Positions 16,988-28,855 of a DNA stretch of 64,000 bases are shown here, piece by piece. Source of the DNA: Rhodoferax mekongensis (GTDB lineage: Bacteria > Pseudomonadota > Gammaproteobacteria > Burkholderiales > Burkholderiaceae_C); contig NZ_CP132507.1 of assembly GCF_032191775.1 (NCBI RefSeq), positions 459,001 to 523,000 on the forward strand, written 5' to 3'. The notes beneath the pieces are model-generated. The model was given only the letters and a program-made list of their open reading frames with translations. It did not search any database and was not told the DNA's origin. Positions within the stretch are counted from its first letter, which is position 1. Each line of letters starts with the position of its first letter. Made by a program: the position numbers and the translations under genes.

Positions 16988-18295
16988 ATGGCCAATTTAG
17001 AAACCACCTTTGCCGGCGTCAAAAGCCCCAACCCCTTCTGGCTCGCCTCTGCACCGCCTACCGACAAGGCCTACAACGTCAACCGCGCCTTCGAGGCGGG
17101 CTGGGGCGGCGTAGTCTGGAAGACCCTGGGCGAAGCCGGCCCACCGGTTGTCAACGTGAACGGCCCCCGCTACGGCGCGTTGCTGTCCGCTGACCGCCGG
17201 CTGAACGGCTTTAACAACATTGAACTGATCACCGACCGCGATCTGGAGCTGAACCTGCGCGAAATCACCGAAGTGAAGCGCAACTGGCAGGACCGCGCCA
17301 TGATCGTCTCACTTATGGTGCCCTGCCAGGAAGAAAGCTGGAAGGCCATCCTGCCCCGCGTGGAAGACACCGGCGCCGACGCCATCGAACTTAATTTCGG
17401 CTGCCCGCATGGCATGAGCGAGCGTGGCATGGGCGCTGCCGTCGGCCAGGTGCCCGAGTACATCCAGATGGTGACTGAGTGGTGCAAGCAGTACAGCAAG
17501 CTGCCCGTCATCGTGAAGCTCACGCCCAACATCACCGACATCCGCAAACCCGCCCAAGCCGCCAAGCGCGGTGGCGCAGACGCGGTGAGCCTGATCAACA
17601 CCATCAACTCCATCATGGGCGTGGACCCCTACACCCTGACCATGTCGCCCAGCACGGGCGGCAAGGGCAGCCACGGCGGCTACTGCGGCCCGGCGGTGAA
17701 GCCGATTGCGCTGAACATGGTGGCCGAGATCGCCCGTGACCCCGAAACCGCCGGCCTGCCCATCAGCGGTATTGGCGGTATCGGCACCTGGCGGGACGCG
17801 CTGGACTTCATTGCACTGGGATCCGGTACGGTGCAGGTGTGTACTGCGGCCATGGTGTACGGCTTCAAGATCGTGCAGGAAATGGAAAGCGGTCTGTTGA
17901 ACTACATGGACGAGATGGGCTTCAAGAGCGTGGGCGAGATCGTGGGCAAAGCCGTGCCCACCGTGTCGGACTGGCGCTACCTGAACCTGAACCACGTGAG
18001 CAAGGCTGTCATTAACCAGGACAGCTGCATCCAGTGCGGCCGCTGCCACATTGCCTGCGAAGACACCAGCCACCAGGCCATTACCTTCGAGAAGGACGGC
18101 AAGCGCCACTTCGAGGTGAAGGAAGACGAATGCGTGGGCTGCAACCTGTGCGTGACAGTGTGCCCCGTGCCGGACACCATCAGCATGCGCGATCTGGCAG
18201 TCGGTGAGATGGACCTGCGCACCGGCAAGCCGGTGAGTGGCGTGCACGCCGACTGGACCACCCATCCCAACAACCCCATGCGGGTCAATGCCTGA
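16988..18295 (+). CDS. preA: NAD-dependent dihydropyrimidine dehydrogenase subunit PreA
   Basis: The 435-residue catalytic subunit begins LETTFAGVKSPNPFWLASAP and has a dihydroorotate-dehydrogenase-like FMN barrel (ELNFGCPHGMSERGMGAAVG, PVIVKLTPNITDI, GIGGIGTWRDALDFIALGS). Two C-terminal 4Fe-4S motifs follow: CIQCGRCHIAC and CVGCNLCVTVCPVP. The protein reduces the pyrimidine ring with electrons passed from PreT. The gene starts 28 bases after preT, with GGAG upstream of ATG 16988. Dihydropyrimidinase follows after 88 bases containing a repeat copy. Confidence 0.95.
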   Translation: MANLETTFAGVKSPNPFWLASAPPTDKAYNVNRAFEAGWGGVVWKTLGEAGPPVVNVNGPRYGALLSADRRLNGFNNIELITDRDLELNLREITEVKRNWQDRAMIVSLMVPCQEESWKAILPRVEDTGADAIELNFGCPHGMSERGMGAAVGQVPEYIQMVTEWCKQYSKLPVIVKLTPNITDIRKPAQAAKRGGADAVSLINTINSIMGVDPYTLTMSPSTGGKGSHGGYCGPAVKPIALNMVAEIARDPETAGLPISGIGGIGTWRDALDFIALGSGTVQVCTAAMVYGFKIVQEMESGLLNYMDEMGFKSVGEIVGKAVPTVSDWRYLNLNHVSKAVINQDSCIQCGRCHIACEDTSHQAITFEKDGKRHFEVKEDECVGCNLCVTVCPVPDTISMRDLAVGEMDLRTGKPVSGVHADWTTHPNNPMRVNA

Positions 18296-18307
18296 ACGGA
18301 CTTGTAA

Positions 18308-19826
<1,519 letters not shown>

Positions 19827-19836
19827 AGGAAGCACC

Positions 19837-21108
19837 ATGACTACCGACACCCACATCGACACCGTGCTCGACATCTCCAACATCCGCATCAACGGAGAAC
19901 GCCTCTGGGCCTCGCTGATGGAGCTGGCGCAGATCGGCGCAACACCCAAAGGCGGTGTGTGCCGCCTGACCCTGACCGACCTGGACAAACAAGGCCGCGA
20001 CTTGGTCACCCGCTGGGCCCGTGAGGCGGGCATGACGGTAACCATCGACAAAATCGGTAACGGCTTCATGCGCCGGCCCGGGCGCAACAACAGCCTGCCC
20101 CCCATCATGACCGGCAGCCACATCGACACTCAGCCCACTGGCGGCAAGTTTGATGGCAACTACGGCGTGCTGGCAGGCATCGAGGTGGTGCGCACCCTGA
20201 ACGACATGGGCATTGAGACCGAAGCGCCGATCGAAGTAGCCTTCTGGACCAACGAGGAAGGCTCGCGCTTTGTGCCGGTGATGATGGGCTCGGGTGTGTT
20301 CGCCAAAGCCTTCACGCTGGAGCATGCCTATGCCGCCACCGACACCGAAGGCAAGAGCGTCAAGGGCGAACTGGAGCGCATCGGTTACATCGGCGACCAG
20401 GAACCTGGCGACCACCCTATTGGCGCGTACTTCGAGACGCACATCGAGCAGGGCCCGGTGCTGGAAGACAACGACGTGACGATTGGCGTGGTCAGCGGCG
20501 TGCTGGGCATCCGCTGGTTTGACTGCACCGTGACCGGCATGGAAGCCCACGCCGGGCCCACACCCATGGCGCTACGCAAGGACTCGCTCCTGGCCGCCAC
20601 GCGCATCATGCAAGACGTGGTGGCCGCGGCCCACCGCCACCCGCCGCATGGCCGTGGCACCGTGGGCATGGTGCAGGTGTTCCCCAACAGCCGCAACGTG
20701 ATTCCCGGCCGGGTGAAGTTCAGCATAGACCTGCGCAACAGCACCGACGCGCTGGTGGACCAGATGGCCGACGAGGTAAAAGCCTTTGCCGCCAAAGTGG
20801 CGCAAGAACACGGCGTGGACGTGAAGATAGAAATGGTGTCCAGCTACAACGCCATCGCTTTCCATGACGACTGCGTGGAAGCCGTAGGCCGCGCCGCCAA
20901 AAAGCTGGGCTACTCCAACATGCCCGCCGTCTCAGGCGCCGGCCACGACGCGGTCTACATGGCCAAGCTGGCCCCCAGCGGCATGATCTTCATCCCCTGC
21001 AAGGACGGCATCAGCCACAACGAGATTGAAGACGCAAAACCGGAACACATCACCGCAGGGTGCAATGTGTTGCTGCATGCGATGTTGGAGCGGGCGAAGG
21101 TGGTTTGA
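19837..21108 (+). CDS. Zn-dependent N-carbamoyl-beta-alanine amidohydrolase (M20 family)
   Basis: The 423-residue protein belongs to the hydantoinase/carbamoylase group of M20 amidases. Metal-site motifs are visible: GSHIDTQPTGGKFDGNYG near residue 92, TNEEGSRF near 135, and the HIEQGPVLE segment. Near the C-terminus are SGAGHDAVYMAKLAPSGMIF and HNEIEDA. In the pathway it releases ammonia and CO2 from N-carbamoyl-beta-alanine to give beta-alanine, the final step. It is the fourth gene of the operon, 11 bases after hydA. Allantoate amidohydrolase is the closest alternative by family, but the context argues for ureidopropionase activity. Confidence 0.9.
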   Translation: MTTDTHIDTVLDISNIRINGERLWASLMELAQIGATPKGGVCRLTLTDLDKQGRDLVTRWAREAGMTVTIDKIGNGFMRRPGRNNSLPPIMTGSHIDTQPTGGKFDGNYGVLAGIEVVRTLNDMGIETEAPIEVAFWTNEEGSRFVPVMMGSGVFAKAFTLEHAYAATDTEGKSVKGELERIGYIGDQEPGDHPIGAYFETHIEQGPVLEDNDVTIGVVSGVLGIRWFDCTVTGMEAHAGPTPMALRKDSLLAATRIMQDVVAAAHRHPPHGRGTVGMVQVFPNSRNVIPGRVKFSIDLRNSTDALVDQMADEVKAFAAKVAQEHGVDVKIEMVSSYNAIAFHDDCVEAVGRAAKKLGYSNMPAVSGAGHDAVYMAKLAPSGMIFIPCKDGISHNEIEDAKPEHITAGCNVLLHAMLERAKVV

Positions 21109-21136
21109 CCGCTACCCGGAGATAAAGCCGAACTCA

Positions 21137-21204
21137 CGGGCGCTAGGGGCAAATCTGCCTCTAGCGCCCGTATTCATTGCGCGAGTAGCTCCTAAAACAG
21201 GAGC
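21137..21204 (+). repeat. Intergenic repeat copy with two hairpins, likely terminator of the pyrimidine operon
   Basis: CGGGCGCTAGGGGCA (21137-21151) pairs with TGCCTCTAGCGCCCG (21156-21170) around an AATC loop: a 15-bp stem with one G-U pair. The repeat tail continues ATTCATTGCGCGAGTAG and a second hairpin, GCTCCT-N5-AGGAGC (21188-21204). It lies between convergent genes. Confidence 0.75.
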
Positions 21205-21224
21205 GCTTTAATTCTGTATGTGTC

Positions 21225-21569
21225 TCAAGGCGCCGGCGCCTTGAACGCAAACGCAAAGAAGGCCGCACCGCCCAAGCACACGAAGGCGGCGATGTAGTTC
21301 CACGCGAACTTTTCTTTCAGCACCAACACTGCAAAGCCGACAAAGACGCTGAGCGTCACCACCTCTTGCAGGATCTTGAGTTGGAAGCCGGAGAACACGC
21401 CGTAACCCAACCGGTTGGCAGGAACAGCCAAGCAGTACTCAAAAAACGCAATGCCCCAAGACACCAAAATCACGCGCCACAGCGGCCAGTCGTGGCCGAA
21501 CTTGAGGTGCCCATACCAGGCAAACGTCATGAAGATGTTGGACGCAACAAGAAGTAGAAAAGTGCTCAT
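21225..21569 (-). CDS. DMT-family small membrane protein (DUF486)
   Basis: The 114-residue, very hydrophobic protein has about four membrane helices: STFLLLVASNIFMTFAWYGH, WRVILVSWGIAFFEYCLAVP, KILQEVVTLSVFVGFAVLVL and WNYIAAFVCLGGAAFFAFAF. The segment AWYGHLKFG and the ending GFQLKILQEVVTL are typical of DUF486, a small relative of the drug/metabolite transporter superfamily. No transport function is established for the family. ATG 21569 was chosen because it starts the first helix; a longer frame to 21599 adds a non-conserved tail. Confidence 0.85.
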   Translation of the reverse strand: MSTFLLLVASNIFMTFAWYGHLKFGHDWPLWRVILVSWGIAFFEYCLAVPANRLGYGVFSGFQLKILQEVVTLSVFVGFAVLVLKEKFAWNYIAAFVCLGGAAFFAFAFKAPAP

Positions 21570-21674
21570 GCGGCATTGTCTCCGAGGCTGGGCAAACAAC
21601 CCTTCGTAGGCAAATTTGGGTGATCACGAATATCATGGGACTGACTTCTTGAACCCCCATCCATCAGACCCCAC

Positions 21675-22532
21675 ATGACCGACTCCTCCCCCTATGTGCC
21701 ACCCAAGGTTTGGACCTGGGACAAAGACAATGGCGGCGCGTTCGCCAGCATCAACCGCCCGATTGCCGGCCCCACGCATGACAAAGAATTGCCCGTGGGC
21801 AAGCACCCGCTGCAGCTGTATTCGCTGGGCACGCCCAATGGCGTGAAAGTGACCATCCTGCTTGAAGAGCTGCTGGCCCTCGGCCACACAGGTGCCGAGT
21901 ACGACGCGTGGCTGATCAACATCCGCGATGGCGACCAGTTCGGCTCCGGCTTTGTGGACGTGAACCCCAACTCCAAAATCCCCGCCTTGCTGGACCGCAG
22001 TGGGCCTGAACCTTTGCGCGTGTTTGAGTCGGGCTCCATCCTGCTGTACCTGGCTGAAAAGTTCGGCGCCTTTGTGCCCAAAGACATTGCAGGCCGCACC
22101 GAGACGCTGAACTGGTTGTTCTGGCAGATGGGCAGTGCGCCCTACCTGGGTGGCGGTTTCGGGCACTTTTATGCCTACGCGCCCACCAAAATTGAATACG
22201 CCATAGACCGCTTCGCCATGGAAGTGAAGCGCGAACTCGACGTGCTGGACCGGCGCTTGGCCGACCACGAATACCTGGCGGGCAGTGAGTACACCATTGC
22301 CGATATGGCGGTCTTCCCCTGGTACGGCGGGCTGGTCAAGGGCTGGGCTTACGGCGCTGCCGAGTTCTTGAGCGTGCACGAGTACCAACACGTGATGCGC
22401 TGGGCAGACCAGCTCTACGCCCGCCCGGCCGTGAAGCGCGGCCGCATGGTGAACAAGGTGACCGGCGAACCTTCAGAGCAAGTGCGCGAGCGCCACGACG
22501 CCAGCGACTTCGACGGCAAGACCTTGGCCTAG
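21675..22532 (+). CDS. yghU: Glutathione-dependent disulfide-bond oxidoreductase YghU
   Basis: The 285-residue glutathione transferase homologue belongs to the YghU/YfcG Nu class. The N-terminal extension PPKVWTWDKDNGGAFASINR precedes a thioredoxin-fold domain (LQLYSLGTPNGVKVTILLEE, NPNSKIPALLDR, ESGSILLYLAEKFG) and an alpha-helical GST domain (YTIADMAVFPWYGGL). The family reduces disulfides using glutathione and has little classic transferase activity. Its final TAG shares a CTAG (22529-22532) with the stop of the convergent deaminase gene, leaving no space for a terminator between them. Confidence 0.93.
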   Translation: MTDSSPYVPPKVWTWDKDNGGAFASINRPIAGPTHDKELPVGKHPLQLYSLGTPNGVKVTILLEELLALGHTGAEYDAWLINIRDGDQFGSGFVDVNPNSKIPALLDRSGPEPLRVFESGSILLYLAEKFGAFVPKDIAGRTETLNWLFWQMGSAPYLGGGFGHFYAYAPTKIEYAIDRFAMEVKRELDVLDRRLADHEYLAGSEYTIADMAVFPWYGGLVKGWAYGAAEFLSVHEYQHVMRWADQLYARPAVKRGRMVNKVTGEPSEQVRERHDASDFDGKTLA

Positions 22533-23560
22533 AGCCCTGCGTCCCCGGCTGGCCAGCCATTCAACTGGCTGAGCAAGCTGGCTTTCAGTTCGGCGTTGGC
22601 AAAGCTGGCCGCGATAGATGTGCGCGCCACTGTGGCGGTGACTGCATCGGTCCAACCGAAGGTCTGCCGGCATAGTGCGTACTCGCCCACCAAGCTGGCA
22701 CCCAGCAGCGCAGGGTCATCGGTATTGAGTGACACTGGCACGCCCGCTTGGCGCAGGCGCTCAATCGGGTGAAGGTCTATCGACGGGTACACGCCCAGCA
22801 CCAGGTTGGAGGTGAGGCACACGCCCAGCGGGATCTGCTTTTCTGCGAGCAGCTGCACCAATACAGGGTCTTCAATGGCGCGCACACCGTGGTCTATGCG
22901 GTCCGCGCCCAACAGCTCCACCGCATCCCACACGCCCTCGGGTCCGCTGGATTCACCGGCATGCACCGTGCGGCGCAAGCCTGCGGCACCCGCCTTGCGG
23001 AAGGCTTCGGCAAACCGGGGGCCGGTGCGTCCGGCGGCAGCTTCGTTGCCATCGACCGAGAGCGCCACCACGCGCGGGTGGCGCAAGGCCACCAGGGTGT
23101 CCACCAGCTCGATGGCTTGGTCCGCCGTTTGCGTGCGCAGCAGGCTGACGCACAGGCCCACACCCGGCAGGCCATCCTGCTCGGCGGCGGTGAAGCCCGC
23201 GTCGATCGCTTCCAGCATGGGGCCCAGGCGGCCATGCCATGCGTGCCAGTGGGTGGGGTTGAAGATCACGTCGGCATAACCGGTGCCGTTGGCCGCCAGC
23301 CGCTGACTCAGGCCGTAGCTCAGCTCCACCAGCCGGTCTTGCGTGCGGGCGAGTCCACAGGCCAGATCCAAGAAACCCAGAAAGTCCGCCAGCCCCGAGA
23401 ACTTGAACAAATCCTCTTGCGGCCGGGACAGCGCCACGCACTCTGCGCGGGCCCATTGGGCGATCAAGCTGGCCTCAAAACAACCTTCCAGGTGCAGATG
23501 GATTTCGGCCTTGGGCAATGCCTTGAGGCGGACATGTTCAGGGGCGTGGAGCGATGTCAT
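22529..23560 (-). CDS. add: Adenosine deaminase family protein
   Basis: The 343-residue amidohydrolase has the metal-binding start PKAEIHLHLEGCFE, then TVHAGESSGPEGVWDAVELL, the conserved RIDHGVRAIEDP and SLNTDDPALLG. These are the adenosine/adenine deaminase motifs that bind zinc and the purine ring. It hydrolytically deaminates adenosine to inosine; adenine deaminase is the main alternative within the family and cannot be excluded from sequence alone. A small DUF4287 gene ends 25 bases upstream on the same strand, so the two may be co-transcribed. Confidence 0.88.
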   Translation of the reverse strand: MTSLHAPEHVRLKALPKAEIHLHLEGCFEASLIAQWARAECVALSRPQEDLFKFSGLADFLGFLDLACGLARTQDRLVELSYGLSQRLAANGTGYADVIFNPTHWHAWHGRLGPMLEAIDAGFTAAEQDGLPGVGLCVSLLRTQTADQAIELVDTLVALRHPRVVALSVDGNEAAAGRTGPRFAEAFRKAGAAGLRRTVHAGESSGPEGVWDAVELLGADRIDHGVRAIEDPVLVQLLAEKQIPLGVCLTSNLVLGVYPSIDLHPIERLRQAGVPVSLNTDDPALLGASLVGEYALCRQTFGWTDAVTATVARTSIAASFANAELKASLLSQLNGWPAGDAGL

Positions 23561-23584
23561 CCTGCGATCTGGCGCTGCCGCCGA

Positions 23585-23800
23585 TCAGGCTTTGCCGGCC
23601 GCCAAACAATGCGCCACGATGGCATTGGCATGGCCGTGCCCCAGCCCGTGCTCGGCCTTGAGCCACGCCACAATTTCCATGTGCTTTTTGCCTTGCTGTT
23701 GTTGCACCAGTGCAAACCAGTGCGCCATGGGCTGGCCGTAGGTTTTCTCGATAGACGGGAAGTAAGACGCTGGGCCTTTGACTTTGTCGGGAGCAGGCAT
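23585..23800 (-). CDS. DUF4287 domain protein
   Basis: The 71-residue soluble protein contains YFPSIEKTYGQPMAHWFALV and MEIVAWLKAEHGLGHGHANA. This short helical pattern is DUF4287, often seen alone or fused to DUF5655. No function is known. ATG 23800 is preceded by GAGGAATCC. It lies 25 bases before the deaminase gene on the same strand and 30 bases after the HD-GYP gene. Confidence 0.8.
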   Translation of the reverse strand: MPAPDKVKGPASYFPSIEKTYGQPMAHWFALVQQQQGKKHMEIVAWLKAEHGLGHGHANAIVAHCLAAGKA

Positions 23801-23830
23801 ATCGGATTCCTCGAAGCAGGGTGCGTGGCT

Positions 23831-24994
23831 TTAACGATAGGGCAAACCGGCCACATCCGCATAGTTTGCCTTCACCTGCAGGTCTTCCTCGCTGTCACTG
23901 TAGGTTGCGGCAATGGCTATGAATTCGTCCTGAATGGCCAGAAATGCGTCCACCATGTCAGGGTCGAAATGGGCGCCGCGACCCTGCGCAATGATGTCCA
24001 CAGCCTTGGAATGCGGCATGGGCTCTTTGTACACACGGCGGCTGATGAGTGCGTCATACACATCGGCAACCGCCATCAGTCGGGCCGACACGGGAATGGC
24101 ATCGCCCGCCAGGCCTTGCGGATAACCGCTACCGTCCCACTTCTCCTGGTGGCTGTACGCAATTTCCTTGGCCATGGTGAGGAAAGCCACCTCGGTGCCC
24201 AGCTCACGTTCCGCATGGGCAATGGCATCGCGGCCCAGGGTGGTGTGGGTTTTCATGACTTCAAACTCTTCAGGGGTGAGCTTGCCGGGCTTGAGCAGAA
24301 TGCGGTCCGGAATACCCACCTTGCCGATGTCATGCAGAGGCGCAGATTTGTAGAGCATGGCAATCGTGGCCGGCGTGAGGTAGGTGCTGAACTTGGGATG
24401 CTCTGCCAACTTGCGCGCCAGGGATTGCACGTAATGCTGGGTGCGGCGGATGTGGTTGCCAGTGTCCGAGTCACGCGTTTCCGCCAGAGAAGCCATGGCC
24501 AGAATGGTTACATCCTGAATGGCAGATACCTCATGGGTGCGTTTTCTGACTTCGGCCTCCAGATATTCGTTCTGGTCACGCAGAAAATCTGCCGACGCTT
24601 TCACCGCCAACTGGTTGCGCACCCGGGCCAGCACGATAGGGGGACTGATAGGTTTGGTGATGTAGTCCGCAGCGCCCAGTGACAAACCGAAGGCTTCATC
24701 CTCCGTCTGGGATTTGGCGGTCAGAAAGATCACCGGAATATGTCGCGCCTTGGGGTCTGCCTTGATGCGGCGGCACACCTCGTAGCCGTCCATGCCGGGC
24801 ATCATGATGTCGAGCAGAATCAAATCCGGTGGGGCTTCGCCCGCCACGATCTTGAGCGCGCGCTCACCGTTGTTGGCGCCTTTGACTTTGTAATCATCCC
24901 GCAGCAGGGACTGCATGAGCAGCAGGTTCTCGGGGGTGTCATCCACCACCAGCACAGTGGGGCGGTTTTGCAGGGTAGCGGCGTTATCTGACAT
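23831..24994 (-). CDS. Response regulator with HD-GYP cyclic-di-GMP phosphodiesterase output
   Basis: The product has 387 residues. The N-terminal receiver domain contains [19 protein letters not shown], acceptor Asp in [15 protein letters not shown] near residue 60, and Lys in YITKPISPP. After a helical linker comes the HD-GYP domain with the metal pair in [16 protein letters not shown] and the signature [21 protein letters not shown] proteins hydrolyse cyclic di-GMP. ATG 24994 overlaps the end of the upstream hybrid kinase gene by 11 bases, so the two are coupled and almost certainly form a pathway: kinase, its HPt domain, then this regulator. Confidence 0.93.
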   Translation of the reverse strand: MSDNAATLQNRPTVLVVDDTPENLLLMQSLLRDDYKVKGANNGERALKIVAGEAPPDLILLDIMMPGMDGYEVCRRIKADPKARHIPVIFLTAKSQTEDEAFGLSLGAADYITKPISPPIVLARVRNQLAVKASADFLRDQNEYLEAEVRKRTHEVSAIQDVTILAMASLAETRDSDTGNHIRRTQHYVQSLARKLAEHPKFSTYLTPATIAMLYKSAPLHDIGKVGIPDRILLKPGKLTPEEFEVMKTHTTLGRDAIAHAERELGTEVAFLTMAKEIAYSHQEKWDGSGYPQGLAGDAIPVSARLMAVADVYDALISRRVYKEPMPHSKAVDIIAQGRGAHFDPDMVDAFLAIQDEFIAIAATYSDSEEDLQVKANYADVAGLPYR

Positions 24995-27900
24995 GGGCGT
25001 TTCCTTCCATCGCATCCCGCACGATAGCTGCAGCGGATTCAAAGTCAAATTGCTGGATACGCGCTTGCATCTCATCGAACCGGCTGGCACAAGCCGTTCG
25101 CAGCAAGACCTCGTTGTCTCTGACCAGCTCAATCACTTCCATATCGTCATCTTCGAGCAGGCTGCGCAGGCGTGTGCAAACATGGTGGAGTCTGACAGGA
25201 TCCACCGCATCACCCACCGGTTCGACGGGCTGTTCTGGCGCCAACGCGGCTTGCAAGGCTTTCCACTGCGGTACCAGTATCGATGCCAAGGCTTCCAGCG
25301 CGGCTTTCTGCGTTCCGGGGTTCTGACCTGATGCAGCCAGTTCCAGATCCGCCGCACGTTGCTGCACGCTGCCAAGCCCGATATTGCCTGCCACCGACTT
25401 GAGCGTATGGGCCAGTTGCCTCAGCTGCGCCGCGTCGCCACGGTACAGCGCTTGCTGAAGCTGTGGAATGGCATCGCCCTGTCCCTGTACAAACTTGTGC
25501 AGCAAGGACAGGTACACCGCCCGCTTGCCCATGACGCGGCGCAGGCCGGCCCGTGTGTCCAGGCCCTCCACCACGGGCAGTTGCAGCGTGCTCTCTTCGT
25601 GGGTGGCGGCTGCAACTGCTTGCCCGGCCAACGGTGCGGGCGTACGCCCCGCCAGCCAATGCAACAGGCTGGCAAACAAGTGCTCCGGTTCAATAGGCTT
25701 GGCAAGGTGGTCGTTCATGCCCGCCGCCAGGCACGCTTCCCGGTCCGACGCCATGGCGTTGGCCGTCATCGCGATGATGGGCAAGCCGGATAACGCCTCA
25801 TTGCGCCGGAGGATGCGTGTGGCGGTCAAGCCGTCCATCACCGGCATTTGCATGTCCATCAGCACCAAATCGAACCGGCCCGCTTGCACCTGCTCCACCG
25901 CCTCTTGTCCGTTGTGGGCCACAGCAACCTCCACACCGACACCCTGTAACAACTCGGTCGCGACTTCCTGATTCAGTTCGTTGTCTTCCACCAGCAATAC
26001 GCGGGCACCGCGCAAACGGGCAAGCCCCTCATCAGGGGGCATAGCACCAAAGGCCTGGACCGGTGCGGGTGCACCACTGAGCTCGCGGGCCACACTGTCA
26101 AACAGCATGGATGCACTGACCGGCTTGACCAGCACAGTTTGGATCCCGGCAGCCTCCGCGCTGCTCAACACCTCTTCACGCCCGTAACCGGTGACCAGTA
26201 CCAGGCGTGGCGTCACCTCCAGCGGCAGAGCCTGCAGGCGCTGTGCCAGCTCGACCCCGCTCATGCCGGGCATCTGCCAGTCCAGAAACACAATTTCAAA
26301 GGGCTGGCCCGCTTGCGCGGACTTGTAAACCGCATCCAATGCTGCGGGCCCTGCATCCACAGCCTCAGCGACCAGATTCAGGTCCTGCAACATGGTCTGC
26401 AAAAGCGTGCGCGCACTGTCGTTGTCGTCCACCACCAGCACCCGCTTTCCGTAGAGCTCGCTGCGCAGCACCCGGGCCCTGCCGGTACTGATGCCCTTTT
26501 GCAGCCGTGCCGTGAACCAGAAGGTACTGCCCTGGCCGAAGGTGCTGTCCACACCGACCTCGCCCTCCATCATCTGGGCCAACTGCCGCGAGATAGCCAA
26601 CCCCAGACCGGTGCCACCGAACTTGCGGGTGGTAGAGGCATCAGCTTGCTGGAAACTCTGGAACAACACCGACTTCTGCTCTTCACTGATGCCGATGCCG
26701 GTGTCACGCACCGCAAAGTGCAGCATCACATGCGAAGTACTTTCCTCCTGCACCCGCACTCGTATGTCGATCTCGCCCCGCTCCGTGAACTTCACGGCGT
26801 TGTTGGCGTAGTTCACCAGAATCTGCCCCAGGCGCAAGGGGTCACCCACCAACTGCAGGGGTACTTGCTTGTCCACATCAAATACCAGCTCCAGCCCCTT
26901 GGAAGCGGCTTTGTCGCCGACCAATCCGGCCAGGTTGTCCAGCACTTTGTCCAGCTCGAATTCGATGTGCTCAATACCCAGTTTGCCGGCCTCAATCTTC
27001 GAGTAATCGAGGATGTCGTTGATGATGCCCAACAGGTGCTGACTGGATGACTGAATCTTGTTCAGGTAGCCGCGCTGCCGCTCGCTGAGCTCGGTTTTCT
27101 GAACCAGATACGACATGCCCATGATGGCGTTCATGGGCGTGCGGATTTCATGGCTCATATTGGCCAGGAAGCTGCTCTTGGCGCGGTTGGCTTCTTCCGC
27201 CTGCTGGTGGGCGTGTTCAATGGCCTGACGCGCCTCGTACGACGGAGTGATGTCCTCCAGCACGCCCAGCACGGCGTTCCGGTGGTCCGGCGTATCAAAC
27301 ACCCGGGCCGACACCCGCGCCCAAAATAGCGTGCCGTCTTTGCGCACCATCTGTAATTCGGTGTTGTGGAGCCGACCACCGTCCGTAAGTTGCTGAACAG
27401 CCCGCCCCATGGCGTCATAGCTTTCCTCGCTCGGATACCAACAACGGGTGGATTGGCCGAGCAGCTCGCCGGGTGCGTATCCAAACAACTCTTCCAGGTT
27501 GCGGTTGCACTGCACCACCACGCGGTTCACCATGAGCACGATACCCACTGTCGCCATTTCAAAAATGGCGCGTTGCTCGGCGTGTGCCAAGGATAGTTTT
27601 TGCTTTTCATCAGAGAGCGCGAGCAGTGTGCTCTCCAGTCGAGCTGTGCGTTGTGCCACCTGGTCCTCCAGGCTCGCGTTGAGCATGCGGATTTCCTGCT
27701 CGGCGCGCACTCGATCTGTCACATCTCGCATGATGACGGTCAACAGGTCCTGTCCGTCAATCACCAGGTGAGAGATAGACGCTTCGGCCGGGAATTCAGT
27801 GCCATCCTTTCGCATCCCTCGAACCACTGATTGCCCGCTCATGCGTCGACGGGTTACCCCAGTCTTTGCGAATGCCGTCATCTCGCGGGCGTGGTAGTGC

Positions 27901-28850
27901 CGGGTGTCATGGGGGATCAACATGTCGACCGACTGGCCCAGCACTTCCTCCAACTCGTACCCGAACAAATCCAGGGCCGCCCGGTTCATCACCACGATGC
28001 GGTGCAGACTGTCCACGGTAATGATGGCGTCCATGGCGGCATCGACAATGCCTTCCATACGCGCCTGGCTGGAAGCCACCTTCTGCTGCGCGGATACAAC
28101 CCGCTGCAGCATGGCGTTAAAGCTGTGCGACAGGCGCTGCACTTCTTTGGGACCATTTTCAAGAAGCGCGTCCTTGGGAATCTCACCCAAGGTGAATTGT
28201 TCAGCAGCCTGTTCCAGTTGACGAATGGGCCGTATGACAAAGCGTTTCAATATGCTGGACAAGGCTGCAATCAGTACGATCGCTATGGCCAACTGCGACC
28301 ACAGGCGGTTTTGCGCATGCCAGAGCACGAGGTCGAAGTCCGGCAGGATGTCGTACTCCAGATAAATGGCTCCATGGCGGGAGCTGCGTAGCTCGGCATC
28401 GCCCACAGGCAGGTTGTACTGGGTGAGTACCGTGATCCGCGCGAGGGACTCCGAGATCTCGACATCCGGCAGGTTTCCCCACGAAACACGTTTGAAGCGG
28501 GCCATGTCAAAACCGGGGATGACCTTGCTCACGTGCTGGCCCGTCCAGCCCAGGCGATGCGCTAGCTCTACTTTGCCGTCTGCGTCAATCACCACCATGG
28601 CCACCACCGCACGGTCCGTGGATGTCACCGCGAGGTCTGCCGCGACCTGTTCGCGTTGATTCGCCAGGCCCCGCTCTGCGGTACGGGCCATGTGCTCTGC
28701 GATCAAAATGGCATCGTCAGTCTGGTGTTCAACGACCGCCGCACGGTCATTCAGAATTCCGACAAAGAAGGACACCAGCAACATCGCCACCACCGCGACG
28801 GCCAGGCCCAAAGGCAATGCAGATCGAAGAGAGATGCGGCGGCCAGTCAT
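24984..28850 (-). CDS. Large hybrid histidine kinase: PAS-PAS-HisKA-HATPase-REC-REC-HPt
   Basis: The 1288-residue membrane kinase has two helices (about residues 7-30 and 155-180) flanking a periplasmic domain, then HAMP. PAS 1 starts near [20 protein letters not shown] 2 near [15 protein letters not shown]. The HisKA box is [14 protein letters not shown] and the ATPase motif [17 protein letters not shown]1 ([24 protein letters not shown]) and REC2 ([24 protein letters not shown]) precede a C-terminal HPt domain with [12 protein letters not shown]. All relay modules are present in one chain. I prefer ATG 28850; a TTG at 28859 would overlap the upstream stop. The upstream neighbour is a binding lipoprotein, the downstream one the HD-GYP regulator. 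Confidence 0.93.
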   Translation of the reverse strand: MTGRRISLRSALPLGLAVAVVAMLLVSFFVGILNDRAAVVEHQTDDAILIAEHMARTAERGLANQREQVAADLAVTSTDRAVVAMVVIDADGKVELAHRLGWTGQHVSKVIPGFDMARFKRVSWGNLPDVEISESLARITVLTQYNLPVGDAELRSSRHGAIYLEYDILPDFDLVLWHAQNRLWSQLAIAIVLIAALSSILKRFVIRPIRQLEQAAEQFTLGEIPKDALLENGPKEVQRLSHSFNAMLQRVVSAQQKVASSQARMEGIVDAAMDAIITVDSLHRIVVMNRAALDLFGYELEEVLGQSVDMLIPHDTRHYHAREMTAFAKTGVTRRRMSGQSVVRGMRKDGTEFPAEASISHLVIDGQDLLTVIMRDVTDRVRAEQEIRMLNASLEDQVAQRTARLESTLLALSDEKQKLSLAHAEQRAIFEMATVGIVLMVNRVVVQCNRNLEELFGYAPGELLGQSTRCWYPSEESYDAMGRAVQQLTDGGRLHNTELQMVRKDGTLFWARVSARVFDTPDHRNAVLGVLEDITPSYEARQAIEHAHQQAEEANRAKSSFLANMSHEIRTPMNAIMGMSYLVQKTELSERQRGYLNKIQSSSQHLLGIINDILDYSKIEAGKLGIEHIEFELDKVLDNLAGLVGDKAASKGLELVFDVDKQVPLQLVGDPLRLGQILVNYANNAVKFTERGEIDIRVRVQEESTSHVMLHFAVRDTGIGISEEQKSVLFQSFQQADASTTRKFGGTGLGLAISRQLAQMMEGEVGVDSTFGQGSTFWFTARLQKGISTGRARVLRSELYGKRVLVVDDNDSARTLLQTMLQDLNLVAEAVDAGPAALDAVYKSAQAGQPFEIVFLDWQMPGMSGVELAQRLQALPLEVTPRLVLVTGYGREEVLSSAEAAGIQTVLVKPVSASMLFDSVARELSGAPAPVQAFGAMPPDEGLARLRGARVLLVEDNELNQEVATELLQGVGVEVAVAHNGQEAVEQVQAGRFDLVLMDMQMPVMDGLTATRILRRNEALSGLPIIAMTANAMASDREACLAAGMNDHLAKPIEPEHLFASLLHWLAGRTPAPLAGQAVAAATHEESTLQLPVVEGLDTRAGLRRVMGKRAVYLSLLHKFVQGQGDAIPQLQQALYRGDAAQLRQLAHTLKSVAGNIGLGSVQQRAADLELAASGQNPGTQKAALEALASILVPQWKALQAALAPEQPVEPVGDAVDPVRLHHVCTRLRSLLEDDDMEVIELVRDNEVLLRTACASRFDEMQARIQQFDFESAAAIVRDAMEGNAHVR

Positions 28851-28855
28851 GGATC

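Noticed and set aside
15529..17067. A 512-codon minus-strand open frame
   Set aside because: Antisense to preT and includes the sigma-54 promoter region; no protein family recognised.
22748..24682. A 644-codon open frame on the plus strand
   Set aside because: It runs antisense to the adenosine deaminase, DUF4287 and HD-GYP genes, all of which have clear motifs; its composition is that of a GC-rich shadow and it has no recognisable domain.
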